The notes under the pieces were generated by a model, which did no database searches, was not told the origin of the DNA, and worked only from the letters and a program-made list of their open reading frames with translations. From Sulfuritalea sp. (GTDB taxonomy: Bacteria; Pseudomonadota; Gammaproteobacteria; Burkholderiales; Rhodocyclaceae), in contig JALNZB010000016.1 in NCBI GenBank assembly GCA_023229545.1, positions 1 to 64,000 of the forward strand: DNA of 64,000 nt, written 5' to 3'. The translations under genes were made by a program, and so were the position numbers. This document shows, piece after piece, positions 1 to 7,805 of the stretch (positions are counted from its first letter, which is position 1; every line of letters starts with the position of its first letter).

Positions 1-1
1 C

Positions 2-172
2 CTCGCATGCATGGCTCTTCCTCCATCAACGTTTGGTCACCGAGATGAAGGTCTTATCGGCGCCATGCATGCACTACTTGATCTGCAACCTATTGAACAA
101 CCAGTAATATTCGTGGGGAAACCTCAGTTTCGGTCCAGCGGAATGGAAAAGTACAAAGCAATGCAAGGCTGA
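2..172 (+). CDS. possible 3' end of an unidentified CDS (cut by window start)
   Basis: A frame is open from the first bases of the window to a TGA at 170-172, giving about 56 codons that end in ...EKYKAMQG. I recognise no family, and at least one other frame is also open over part of the stretch, so coding status is uncertain. If real, it is the C-terminus of a gene whose start lies outside the window. It would converge with the XRE gene that follows. Nothing else supportable is visible in positions 1-191. Confidence 0.2.
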   Translation, partial: LACMALPPSTFGHRDEGLIGAMHALLDLQPIEQPVIFVGKPQFRSSGMEKYKAMQG

Positions 173-191
173 CCCGTTTGGCCAGCATGGG

Positions 192-455
192 TTAGCCTTT
201 GGAACGCGCCTTGCCGGAATGTTTTTCCGAGGCCCTGCTTTCCACCATGGACATGAACTCGGCGACGGAGATGCCCAATGCCGGCGCCAGCTTGAAGATC
301 GTTTTCAGGCTGGCGCTGTTCCTGCCAAGCTCCAGCAGGGACACGTAGTTTCGCTCCAGGCTGGATTCGAGCGCAAGCGCCTCCTGAGACAGATCACGTC
401 CCTTGCGCAACTCCCGCAGCACCTGCCCAAATGCAATTTCCGGCTCCACTCCCAT
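192..455 (-). CDS. XRE-family helix-turn-helix transcriptional regulator
   Basis: A small DNA-binding protein of about 87 aa, essentially one lambda-repressor-like HTH domain. FGQVLRELRKGRDLSQEAL forms helices 1-2. The next stretch, with LERNYVSLLELGRNSASL, is the classic recognition-helix region of XRE proteins. A basic tail, SGKARSKG, ends it. The start is taken at the ATG at 455; an in-frame TTG at 473 would add six residues. No effector domain is present. It lies next to an AT-rich unknown gene and the mqsRA pair, so it belongs to the accessory patch at the window start. Its target is unknown; it could be an orphan antitoxin or a phage-derived repressor. The HTH assignment is firm, the role is not. 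Confidence 0.8.
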   Translation of the reverse strand: MGVEPEIAFGQVLRELRKGRDLSQEALALESSLERNYVSLLELGRNSASLKTIFKLAPALGISVAEFMSMVESRASEKHSGKARSKG

Positions 456-627
456 CCCCTTGGCTTGGGGCAAGGTAGTTCCGGGGAGCCTTCATGTCTT
501 CACAATATATTGGGCAACTACTTCCAGCTCTGCTAGGATGGACACAAAGGAAGTCTGCATAGCACAAGGCCATGCCGGTATTACCGTCCGATGACTACGT
601 AATAATAAGGAAAGGAAGTACGTTCAA

Positions 628-1029
628 ATGCACGGACCGCAAATTCCGTCGATACCTCGCTTGCAATATCATCTTTCATCGCCGTCCAGTTCGCTTTATG
701 GTTGGATTACGGTGGGAGGCGAACAGATTCATCGTATCGCTAACTTTGATGAATTTTATTGGGCGTTGGGCTATACGGAAGAAATTAGGCGAACTGGATT
801 AGCGGCTGACGAATTTTTGTGGGAAAGATACAGACGCGACGGTGCGGTAAAGTCAGAGCAGTGCCTTCAAATTCAGATCGCAACATACTTGTACAAGCAC
901 TCAGCGAAGTTCAAAGCGGAGTTTGGTCGAGAATATGACGAGATGAGTGGCAAGTGCATTTCGGATTGTATTGATAATGACGACGCCCATTGCGTTGATT
1001 GTCCGATGCACCCACGCTTTGCGTATTGA
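628..1029 (+). CDS. hypothetical protein with C-terminal cysteine cluster
   Basis: A 133-aa protein of unknown family. A purine-rich ribosome binding site (aaggaaaggaag, 610-621) precedes the ATG, which supports the start. The base composition is clearly more AT-rich than the neighbours, a sign of foreign origin. The N-terminal half contains WITVGGEQIHRIANFDEFYW, and the C-terminus carries a compact Cys/His group (CISDCIDNDDAHCVDCP) that could bind a metal. There is no signal peptide or membrane segment. The gene is divergent from the XRE regulator across a 172-bp gap that could hold both promoters, so the regulator may control it. I do not recognise a homologue and assign no function. Confidence 0.6.
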   Translation: MHGPQIPSIPRLQYHLSSPSSSLYGWITVGGEQIHRIANFDEFYWALGYTEEIRRTGLAADEFLWERYRRDGAVKSEQCLQIQIATYLYKHSAKFKAEFGREYDEMSGKCISDCIDNDDAHCVDCPMHPRFAY

Positions 1030-1073
1030 GTGTCACGCCTCTCGCCCGGGAAGATCAATACGGCCGCCCATCT

Positions 1074-1481
1074 TCACCCCGCCTTCAACTCTCGCAGCAA
1101 ATCCGGATGCCGATCCAGCAGACGGAACAGGTTGATCACCGCCGTGACCGGCTTCGCTTGCCCGCGCTCGTAGCGGGAAAAGGCGTTCTTGCCGCCCCCG
1201 GCCAACCTGGCGGCTTCCTGCTGGGTCAGGCCCAGCTTCTTGCGGATACGCGCCAGTTCGGCCACTTCCTCGGCATCCACGCGGTCGCGGAAAGCCGCCC
1301 ATGCGGCCTCTTCCCGCGCGTCATGCTCGGGGAATCCGTCGCTGCAATGGTTGCAGAAGGCGCCCTTCGCCGTGTATTCATAGACGCGCCCGCGATACTC
1401 AAGCTGCTGCTTGCGCTTGCCGTCGCGCAGTATTCCCGCGAAGCACAGGGGGCACTCCTTGCCGTTCCATTTCGATGTCAT
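1074..1481 (-). CDS. mqsA: MqsA-type antitoxin / transcriptional repressor
   Basis: Antitoxin of a type II toxin-antitoxin pair, 135 aa. The N-terminal zinc domain shows CPLC (about residues 10-13) and CNHC further on, the two CxxC pairs that bind zinc in MqsA. The C-terminal XRE-type HTH contains IRKKLGLTQQEAARL and GGGKNAFSRYERGQ, very close to the E. coli MqsA helix region (GGGVNAFSRYEKG). The start is placed at the ATG at 1481, the first residue of MTSKWNGKECPLC; an upstream extension of the frame overlaps mqsR and is rejected. It lies 1 bp after the mqsR stop, so the two are translated from one mRNA. By analogy it neutralises MqsR and represses the operon. Confidence 0.93.
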   Translation of the reverse strand: MTSKWNGKECPLCFAGILRDGKRKQQLEYRGRVYEYTAKGAFCNHCSDGFPEHDAREEAAWAAFRDRVDAEEVAELARIRKKLGLTQQEAARLAGGGKNAFSRYERGQAKPVTAVINLFRLLDRHPDLLRELKAG

Positions 1482-1482
1482 G

Positions 1483-1782
1483 TCACAACTCCTTGAAGGA
1501 CACCACGAAGTATTCGCCGGCCTGCTGGAACTTGACGTAGAAGCGCTTGCCGCGCCACGCTGCGTGATACACGTCCTGCCAGACACGATGATCCTTGTTC
1601 GTGGTCATGCTCTTGTAGAAGTCGGCACGGGAAAGACCCCGCACCGCTTCCAGCGCCTCCGCTTTCACCATGCCCGCAGCCCGAATTCCGTCTTGGGCGG
1701 AGATCGTCAGATTCATGGTCCCGACCGTTGTCATCTGGGCCTGAATCTCGGAAAGCAGGTAATGGGGAGAGCGCTTTTCCAC
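1483..1782 (-). CDS. mqsR: MqsR-type mRNA interferase toxin
   Basis: Toxin of the mqsRA pair, 99 aa. MqsR is a RelE-fold ribonuclease that cuts mRNA, mainly at GC-containing sites such as GCU, when the antitoxin is degraded. The start MEKRSPHYLL and the core DFYKSMTTNKDHRVWQDVY match the E. coli protein closely (MEKRTPH...; DFYKSMTTYSDHTIWQDVY), as does the end VVSFKEL. The first codon is GTG at 1782, chosen because the N-terminus is conserved. No Shine-Dalgarno sequence precedes it, and the putative -10 box (1789-1794) is only a few bases away, so the mRNA may be leaderless. The toxin-first order is the usual one for mqsRA. Confidence 0.93.
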   Translation of the reverse strand: MEKRSPHYLLSEIQAQMTTVGTMNLTISAQDGIRAAGMVKAEALEAVRGLSRADFYKSMTTNKDHRVWQDVYHAAWRGKRFYVKFQQAGEYFVVSFKEL

Positions 1783-1788
1783 GTACGG

Positions 1789-1817
1789 AGATTACCCTAA
1801 TAGAGGATGTCAGGCAA
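1789..1817 (-). promoter_or_regulatory. putative mqsRA promoter
   Basis: On the minus strand TTGCCT (1812-1817) and TAATCT (1789-1794) are separated by exactly 17 bp, a plausible sigma-70 promoter. Transcription would begin at about the GTG start of mqsR. An imperfect ACCCT-aat-AGAGG element at 1794-1806 resembles the AACCT-N3-AGGTT palindromes bound by E. coli MqsA. It is degenerate, so operator function is a guess. Confidence 0.45.
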
Positions 1818-1859
1818 GGGTGCCAGACCATCCATTCCAGTTCCTCGACCTTCAACAAA

Positions 1860-1880
1860 AGTCGGCGCTGGCGGCACGGC
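1860..1880 (-). repeat. dispersed GC-rich repeat, copy 1 (intergenic)
   Basis: Core match to CCGTNYCGCCAGCGCCGACT read on the minus strand, followed by TTTT. It lies between mqsR and the beta-CASP gene. In this copy the core is extended so that CGGCGC and GCGCCG arms flank a 10-nt loop. Confidence 0.85.
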
Positions 1881-1931
1881 GCCGAAACCCATCCGAAGCC
1901 GCCGTACTTGTAGCTCGCGTCTGTCCTTCCC

Positions 1932-3347
1932 CTACAGGTCGATTCTCTCGCCCATAAAGGGCAGATGCGGCATGGGCCAGCCGAGCTGATCGTGGATCGC
2001 CTGGGCGAAAGCAGCCGAGGCGGCTGCTTCGCCATGCACGACGTAGGCGTACTTGGGCGGCGTGCGGAAGCCGCGCAGCCAGGCCAGCAGGCCCGCCTGA
2101 TCGGCATGCGCCGACAGGCCGCCCACGGTATGGATCGCGGCCCTGACCGGCACCGGCTGGCCGAAGATATGCACCAGGCGCGCGCCGTCGACCAGCCGGC
2201 GGCCTAGCGTCCCCGCCGCCTGGAAGCCGGTGATGAGGATGCTGCATTCGCTGCGCGCCAGGTTCTCGCGCAGGTGATACTTGATGCGGCCGGCTTCGCA
2301 CATGCCGCTGGCCGAGATGATGACCGCGCCGCTGCGAACCTCGTTGAGCGCGCGCGAGCCCTCGACATCGGCGACGAATTCCACTTTCATTTTCGCCGGA
2401 TGCTCCCGCATCCAGGCGATCAGCTCGCGGGTATGGCTGTCGATCAGGTCGGGATGCTCCCAGGTGATGTGCGTGGCGGCGGTGGCCATCGGCGAATCGA
2501 CGTAGATCTTGAGCGGTGCCAGACGCTGGCGGCGCACCAGGTCGGCCAGGATGTAGATGATTTCCTGGGTGCGACCGACGGCGAAGGCGGGCATGATCAG
2601 ATTGCCGTGGGTATGCCGCGTGCGCTCGAAGGCCGCGACGATTTCGTCCTCGGTTTCCGCAAAGGGGCGGTGCAGGCGGTCGCCGTAGGTCGATTCGATG
2701 AACAGCACATCGGCTTCGGGCACCACCGGTTCCGGGTCATTGAGCACCGGTCGGTCGGACATGCCGAGGTCGCCGGAAAAAACCATTCGGCGCGGCTTGC
2801 CCTCGCCGGTGACGGTCACCTCCAGCCAGGAGGAACCGAGGATGTGGCCGGCGTCATGAAAGCGCACCGCTACGGTTTCAGCCGGGTGCATCAACTCGCC
2901 ATAGGGCGCCGGCTGGAGCAGCTTGAGCGCCGCCTCGGCCTGGGCCACCGTGTAAAGGGGCGGCTGCATGGCGGGTTTGCTGCTCTGGCCACGGCGCCGC
3001 TGATGGCGCAATTGCCACTCCGATTCCTTCTCCTGGATGTGCGCACTGTCGCGCAGCAGCACATGGAGCAGATCGATGGTCGCCGGCGTGGTATACACCG
3101 GCCCGCGATAGCCGAGCACCGACAGCAGCGGCAGCAGACCCGAATGGTCGAGGTGGGCGTGCGTCAGCAGAACGAAATCGATGGAACGAACATCGAAGCC
3201 GAACTTCAGGGCATTCAGGTTTTTGGTCCGCGCCTCGCGCCCGCCCTGAAACATGCCGCAATCGACCAGAAAACGGCAGCCCCCCGTCTCGACCAGCGTG
3301 CATGAGCCGGTCACCTCGCCTGCCGCGCCGAAAAAGCCGATCTTCAA
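1932..3347 (-). CDS. MBL-fold beta-CASP RNA-processing hydrolase
   Basis: A 471-aa metallo-beta-lactamase-fold protein of the CPSF73/Ysh1-like beta-CASP group, which are zinc-dependent RNA nucleases. The zinc motif HAHLDHSG is at about 63-70. Further metal ligands lie in RFHDAGHILGSSW and in VFSGDLG. The beta-CASP insertion follows (ESTYGDRLHR, then AFAVGRTQEIIY, SASGMCEAGRI and the HTVGGLSAHAD histidine motif near the C-terminus). The length is normal for the family. The gene stands alone between repeat copies 1 and 2. The exact substrate in betaproteobacteria is not known to me. Exonuclease or endonuclease activity on RNA is inferred from the family. Confidence 0.9.
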   Translation of the reverse strand: MKIGFFGAAGEVTGSCTLVETGGCRFLVDCGMFQGGREARTKNLNALKFGFDVRSIDFVLLTHAHLDHSGLLPLLSVLGYRGPVYTTPATIDLLHVLLRDSAHIQEKESEWQLRHQRRRGQSSKPAMQPPLYTVAQAEAALKLLQPAPYGELMHPAETVAVRFHDAGHILGSSWLEVTVTGEGKPRRMVFSGDLGMSDRPVLNDPEPVVPEADVLFIESTYGDRLHRPFAETEDEIVAAFERTRHTHGNLIMPAFAVGRTQEIIYILADLVRRQRLAPLKIYVDSPMATAATHITWEHPDLIDSHTRELIAWMREHPAKMKVEFVADVEGSRALNEVRSGAVIISASGMCEAGRIKYHLRENLARSECSILITGFQAAGTLGRRLVDGARLVHIFGQPVPVRAAIHTVGGLSAHADQAGLLAWLRGFRTPPKYAYVVHGEAAASAAFAQAIHDQLGWPMPHLPFMGERIDL

Positions 3348-3426
3348 TTTGTGTTCCTCCTGACAGGAACCATCATCGGCCTCAATCGGGAGGATTTCAA
3401 TCTCGACGGAAAATCGCCCGCCCGAG

Positions 3427-3447
3427 AGTCGGCGCTGGCGGGACGGT
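3427..3447 (-). repeat. dispersed GC-rich repeat, copy 2 (intergenic)
   Basis: Minus-strand core with one deviation (ACCGTCCCGCCAGCGCCGAC then TCTC). It lies between the beta-CASP gene and the 3' end of the truncated HDOD remnant. Confidence 0.8.
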
Positions 3448-3499
3448 GATTCGCGAAGCAGACTCCATGAGTGACGCGGGCGAATGTTCGCTACGTCCG

Positions 3500-3988
3500 T
3501 CAGAGTCCGAGCGTGATTCGGACGCCGACGAAGCGGGCCTCGATGAGCGGGAAATGCGCGGCAAACTCGCGCCAGTCGATACCCATGCGGGCGCAGGACA
3601 TGTCCGACAAATAGGGCACCCTGGCATCCGGCAGGCCGCCCAGATTAAGGGCATGACTCAACACTTCCGCGACATGAATGGCATCGGCCATTTCGTTTTC
3701 CGGCTCGTTGCCGTCCCAGACATGATGGGCGGCAATGGCATCCGCCACGGCTTCCGGCAGCTTCCATATCCGCGCCAGTTCGCCGCCGACATGAGCATGG
3801 TCCACGCCCAGATACTCACGCTCGGCATCGACGATGTCGATATCGCGTTCCGCCCGCAAACGCAGCACTTCGGCGTAGGCCGCAGGATCGAAGACGAACA
3901 GCAACAACTGGCCGATGTCGTGGAGCAGGCCGGCGGTATAAGCGACATCCACATCGAGTTCGGCACGGCGCGCCGCCTGCCACGCCTC
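3500..3988 (-). pseudogene. 5'-truncated HDOD-domain gene
   Basis: The frame encodes the second half of an HDOD/HD signalling domain: AYTAGLLHDIGQLLL carries the HD motif, then VGGELARIWKLPEAVADAIAAHH and an ADAIHVAEVL stretch. HDOD domains normally begin well upstream with a helical N-terminal part. Here an in-frame TAA at 3989-3991 lies a few residues before the recognisable homology, and only a GTG at 3952 could start translation. The missing N-terminal part and the abutting recQ start (4036) suggest a deletion remnant. A short translated 150-aa protein cannot be excluded. Repeat copy 2 sits just beyond its 3' end. Confidence 0.55.
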
Positions 3989-4035
3989 TTACCCTGCATA
4001 ATGCCGCCTCTCCCGCTATTGGCCGCCCCGTCCTC

Positions 4036-5844
4036 ATGTCCGTATCTCTCGAAACCCTGCGCCGCGTCTTCGGCTATCCCTCATTTCGCGGACCGCAGGC
4101 GGAGATCATCGACCACATGATCGGCGGTGGCGACGCGCTGGTGCTGATGCCCACCGGCGGCGGCAAGTCGCTGTGTTACCAGATTCCCGCCCTGCTCCGG
4201 GAGGGCGTCGGCGTGGTGGTCTCACCGCTCATCGCGCTGATGCAGGATCAGGTCGATGCCCTGCTCCAAGCCGGCGTGCGGGCGGCCTTCCTCAATTCAT
4301 CGCAGGACTACGCGACCGCGTCCGAAACCGAGCGCCGTCTGCGCATGGACGAACTCGACCTGATCTACGTAGCGCCGGAGCGCCTGCTGACGGAACGCTT
4401 TCTCGGCGTCATGGATTATCTGCTCGGCAAGAATCGCCTGGCCCTGTTTGCCATCGACGAGGCGCATTGCGTCTCGCAGTGGGGCCACGATTTTCGCCCG
4501 GAATACATCCAGCTCTCGGCCCTGCACCAACGCTACCCGACGGTGCCGCGCATTGCCCTGACCGCCACCGCCGACCAACTGACGCAGCGGGAAATCATCA
4601 CCCGCCTGGGACTGGATGCGGCGCGCGTGTTCATTTCCAGCTTCGACCGTCCCAATATCCGCTACACGGTCGTCGAACGCGACAATCCGCGCCGGCAACT
4701 ACTCGACTTCCTCGCCGGGCGACGCGCAGAAGCGGGCATCGTCTATTGCCTGTCGCGCAAGAAGGTGGACGAGACCGCGGCCTGGCTCAATGAACAGGGC
4801 ATCAGCGCCCTGCCCTACCACGCCGGGCTGGACGCCGCCACTCGCCTGCGCCATCAGCAGCGCTTCCTCCGCGAGGATGGCATCGTCATGGTGGCGACGA
4901 TTGCCTTCGGCATGGGCATCGACAAGCCCGACGTGCGCTTCGTCGCCCACCTCGATCTGCCCAAGAGCCTCGAAGCCTACTATCAGGAAACCGGCCGCGC
5001 CGGGCGCGACGGCGAACCCGCCGAAGCGTGGATGACTTACGGCCTCAACGACGTGGTGATCCATCGCATGCGCATCGACGAATCGGCGGCGGGCGACGAG
5101 CAAAAGCGCGTCGAGCGCAGCAAGCTCGATGCGCTGCTGGCCTGGTGCGAAACCGCCACCTGCCGGCGCGCGCTGTTGCTCAAGTATTTCAGCGAAGAAG
5201 CGAGAGCCTGCGGCAACTGCGATACCTGCCTCGATCCACCGCAACTCTGGGACGGCACGGTGGCCGCGCAAAAGGCCATGTCGGCGGCCCTGCGCACCGG
5301 CCAGCGCTTCGGCGCCGGCCATTTGATCGACATACTGCGCGGCAAGGCCACTGAAAAAGTGCAGCAGTTCGGCCACGCCAATCTGCCGACTTTCGGCGCC
5401 GGCGCCGATCTCGATGACGCCGGCTGGCGCTCGGTGTTCCGCCAACTACTCGCCGCCGGTCTGCTGCATGCCGATGCACAGTCCTTCGGCGCGCTGCGCC
5501 TGACCGACGCGGCGCGACCGGTGCTGAAAGGCGAAACGACGCTGTCGCTGCGCAAGCAGGTCAAGCGCGTCCGTGACAGAAAGTCGGCGACGGCGACACG
5601 GCGATCCGGCGCCGCAACTCCCATGGCGACCGCCGATGCGCCACTGTTCGAGGCCCTGCGCGCCTGGCGTGCCGATCTGGCGCGCGAACAAGGCGTGCCC
5701 GCCTTTGTCATCCTGCACGACAAGACCCTGCGCGAACTCGCTGCACGACGTCCGGCCAGCCTGCCCGACTTGCTCGACGTGCCCGGCATCGGCCAGGCCA
5801 AGGCCGAGCGTTACGGAGAGTCCCTGTTGCTGCTGTTGGCTTGA
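4036..5844 (+). CDS. recQ: ATP-dependent DNA helicase RecQ
   Basis: A 602-aa 3'-5' DNA helicase of the RecF repair pathway, close to the usual 610 aa. Walker A PTGGGKS is at 39-45 and the DEAH box at 141-144 is followed by CVSQWGHDFRPEY. The helicase C domain carries QETGRAGRDG. The RQC zinc module shows Cys in TCRRALLLKYF and CGNCDTC. The HRDC domain is at the C-terminus (ILHDKTLRELAARRP, then DVPGIGQAKAERYG). Between RQC and HRDC, residues about 516-522 (KSATATR) are encoded by dispersed repeat copy 3, which lengthens the linker. The start is the first Met with the family-typical start (LRRVFGYPSFRGPQ). Confidence 0.96.
   Translation: MSVSLETLRRVFGYPSFRGPQAEIIDHMIGGGDALVLMPTGGGKSLCYQIPALLREGVGVVVSPLIALMQDQVDALLQAGVRAAFLNSSQDYATASETERRLRMDELDLIYVAPERLLTERFLGVMDYLLGKNRLALFAIDEAHCVSQWGHDFRPEYIQLSALHQRYPTVPRIALTATADQLTQREIITRLGLDAARVFISSFDRPNIRYTVVERDNPRRQLLDFLAGRRAEAGIVYCLSRKKVDETAAWLNEQGISALPYHAGLDAATRLRHQQRFLREDGIVMVATIAFGMGIDKPDVRFVAHLDLPKSLEAYYQETGRAGRDGEPAEAWMTYGLNDVVIHRMRIDESAAGDEQKRVERSKLDALLAWCETATCRRALLLKYFSEEARACGNCDTCLDPPQLWDGTVAAQKAMSAALRTGQRFGAGHLIDILRGKATEKVQQFGHANLPTFGAGADLDDAGWRSVFRQLLAAGLLHADAQSFGALRLTDAARPVLKGETTLSLRKQVKRVRDRKSATATRRSGAATPMATADAPLFEALRAWRADLAREQGVPAFVILHDKTLRELAARRPASLPDLLDVPGIGQAKAERYGESLLLLLA
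5582..5602 (-). repeat. dispersed GC-rich repeat, copy 3 (inside recQ)
   Basis: Minus-strand core with two changes (GCCGTGTCGCCGTCGCCGAC then TTTC). It is read in recQ as KSATATRR, in the linker between the RQC and HRDC domains, and leaves the frame intact. Confidence 0.75.
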
Positions 5845-5917
5845 GTTGCAGAGAATTTTCCATTGAAACAGTAGCGGAACCACCTGCCGACAGGCGATAA
5901 TATCGGGCTACGCAAAA

Positions 5918-7177
5918 ATGGAAAAGCTGGCAATGAAGCGCGTCGATGATTTTCGCCTGCGGCTGGGCAAGCAGGAACTTGTGCCGATCATGGTCGGCGG
6001 CATGGGCGTCGACATTTCGACCGCCGAACTCGCCCTGGAAGCGGCGCGGCTGGGGGGCGTCGGCCACATTTCGGACGCCATGGTGCCCACGGTTTCCGAC
6101 CGGCGCTTCGATACCAAGTACGTCAGGAACAAGCTCAAACAATACAAGTTCAACGTCGCCAATTCCGACAAGGCAGTGGTCAAGTTCGATCTCGGTCTGC
6201 TCGCCGAAGCGACTGCGCTGCATGTCGGGCGCACCATGGAGGCCAAGCGCGGCGACGGTCTGATCCTGATCAACTGCATGGAGAAGCTGACCATGAACGC
6301 GCCTCGGGAAACCCTGCGCGTTCGTCTCCAGGCGGCGCTGGATGCCGGCATCGACGGCATCACCCTGGCAGCGGGACTGCATCTGGGCTCATTCGGGCTG
6401 ATCGAGGATCATCCGCGTTTCCGTGACGCCCAACTGGGCATCATCGTTTCGTCCTTGCGCGCGCTGCAACTCTTCCTGAAGAAAAGCGCGCGCACCAACC
6501 GCCTGCCCGACTATGTCGTCATCGAAGGGCCGCTTGCCGGCGGGCATCTGGGTTTCGGCATGGACTGGGCCGCTTACGACCTCGCCAAGATCGTGGTCGA
6601 AATTCGCGACTGGATGAAAGCCGAGCACCTTGACATTCCGCTGATACCCGCCGGCGGTATTTTCACCGGTTCGGATGCCGTCGGCTTCATGGAAATGGGC
6701 GCCGCCGCCGTGCAGGTGGCCACCCGCTTCACCGTGGCCCAGGAATGCGGACTACCGGAAAAAGTGCAGCAGGAATATTTCAAGGCCAGCGAAATCGACA
6801 TCGAGGTGAACACCATTTCACCCACCGGCTACCCGATGCGCATGCTGAAGAACAGCCCTGGAATCGGTGACGGCATCCGCCCGAACTGCGAGGCTTTTGG
6901 CTACCTGCTGGATTCTTCCGGCAACTGCCAGTACATCGATGCCTACAACCGCGAAGTCGCGGCCCATCCCGATGCGAAAAAGCTCAAGGTGATGGACAAG
7001 ACCTGCCTGTGCACCCACATGCGCAACTTCGAGATATGGACCTGCGGTCACTACACCTACCGGCTGAAGGACACCACCCGCCGCAACGAAGATGGCAGCT
7101 ATCGGCTGCTATCGGCGGAACACATCTTCCGCGACTACCAGTTCAGCACCGACAACAAAATCGCCTTGCCGGACTGA
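5918..7177 (+). CDS. nitronate monooxygenase / 2-nitropropane dioxygenase family
   Basis: A 419-aa FMN-dependent TIM-barrel protein of the NMO family, which oxidise nitronates or act as related flavoenzymes. Barrel landmarks are VPIMVGGMGVDIS at the N-terminus, VIEGPLAGGHLGFG (the flavin phosphate/catalytic histidine region) and IPAGGIFTGSDAVGFMEMGAAAVQVATRF. After the barrel, about 120 residues carry CLCTHM and a further Cys, longer than the minimal family. The start may be this ATG or the second Met at 5933. It is monocistronic, converging with the Mla lipoprotein gene 22 bp away. The substrate is not predictable from sequence. Confidence 0.85.
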   Translation: MEKLAMKRVDDFRLRLGKQELVPIMVGGMGVDISTAELALEAARLGGVGHISDAMVPTVSDRRFDTKYVRNKLKQYKFNVANSDKAVVKFDLGLLAEATALHVGRTMEAKRGDGLILINCMEKLTMNAPRETLRVRLQAALDAGIDGITLAAGLHLGSFGLIEDHPRFRDAQLGIIVSSLRALQLFLKKSARTNRLPDYVVIEGPLAGGHLGFGMDWAAYDLAKIVVEIRDWMKAEHLDIPLIPAGGIFTGSDAVGFMEMGAAAVQVATRFTVAQECGLPEKVQQEYFKASEIDIEVNTISPTGYPMRMLKNSPGIGDGIRPNCEAFGYLLDSSGNCQYIDAYNREVAAHPDAKKLKVMDKTCLCTHMRNFEIWTCGHYTYRLKDTTRRNEDGSYRLLSAEHIFRDYQFSTDNKIALPD

Positions 7178-7199
7178 AAGGCAACGATTTAACCTTGGT

Positions 7200-7805
7200 C
7201 TAGGCGCGACAACGCGCAATGATTGCGGGCTTGTCGCGGGCAAGTTCGTCCAGCCAAATCCCCATCTCGTCCGCCAGGGTCTGCACTGCATCGCGCGTCG
7301 CGGCCACGCCGCCGCGCGCGACCGCTTCCGGCGCCGGCTTGTGGATCAGGAAAGCCCGCCGGGAGAGAATCTCCGCCCCCCGCGAGGGAGTCAGCAAGGC
7401 ACGCACTTCGAGCACCACCTGGCTCTTTTGTGGATCATCGAAGCGCTGCTCCAGTTCGTCCACAACCAGTTGCAGACGGCAGCCGGCGCCACTAAAATCG
7501 GGCTGACCGAAAACAATGCGGCGTTTCAAAAATCTTTCCAGCAACTCGGCAGGCGGCGCTGCCCAGCGACTTTCTGCATAGCCTTGCCGCCGCAAAGGCT
7601 CCGCATAGGCGAGGCGAAAATACATGGTTGCCCCGGCGAGCCACGATGCCGCCTGCACATCGACTGCCGCTATCGGAACGCGCGATCCCGACCAGTTGCC
7701 GGTCATATTTCCCAGGTCGTACTGGACCATTTCATTGGTCCGCACATTGCCGCCACACGCCACCAACAGCATGCCGGCAAGAATTGGCAGCAGCCACTTC
7801 ATCAT
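7200..7805 (-). CDS. PqiC/MlaC-like ABC transport auxiliary lipoprotein
   Basis: A 201-aa periplasmic lipoprotein. The signal peptide with lipobox LLVAC puts the acylated Cys at residue 17. The body fits the ABC-type transport auxiliary lipoprotein family, which partners MCE proteins. VPIAAVDVQAASWLAGATMYFRLAY and LLERFLKRRIVF are the visible landmarks. It is last in a four-gene operon, its ATG overlapping the mlaD-like stop by 4 bp. It probably links the inner-membrane MCE complex to the outer membrane. The lipid substrate is inferred only from the operon. Confidence 0.8.
   Translation of the reverse strand: MMKWLLPILAGMLLVACGGNVRTNEMVQYDLGNMTGNWSGSRVPIAAVDVQAASWLAGATMYFRLAYAEPLRRQGYAESRWAAPPAELLERFLKRRIVFGQPDFSGAGCRLQLVVDELEQRFDDPQKSQVVLEVRALLTPSRGAEILSRRAFLIHKPAPEAVARGGVAATRDAVQTLADEMGIWLDELARDKPAIIARCRA

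Noticed and set aside
2274..3305. Long open frame opposite the beta-CASP gene
   Set aside because: Antisense shadow of a GC-rich gene with no family resemblance; similar shadows lie opposite uvrB (21083-22807) and sucA (38696-41026).
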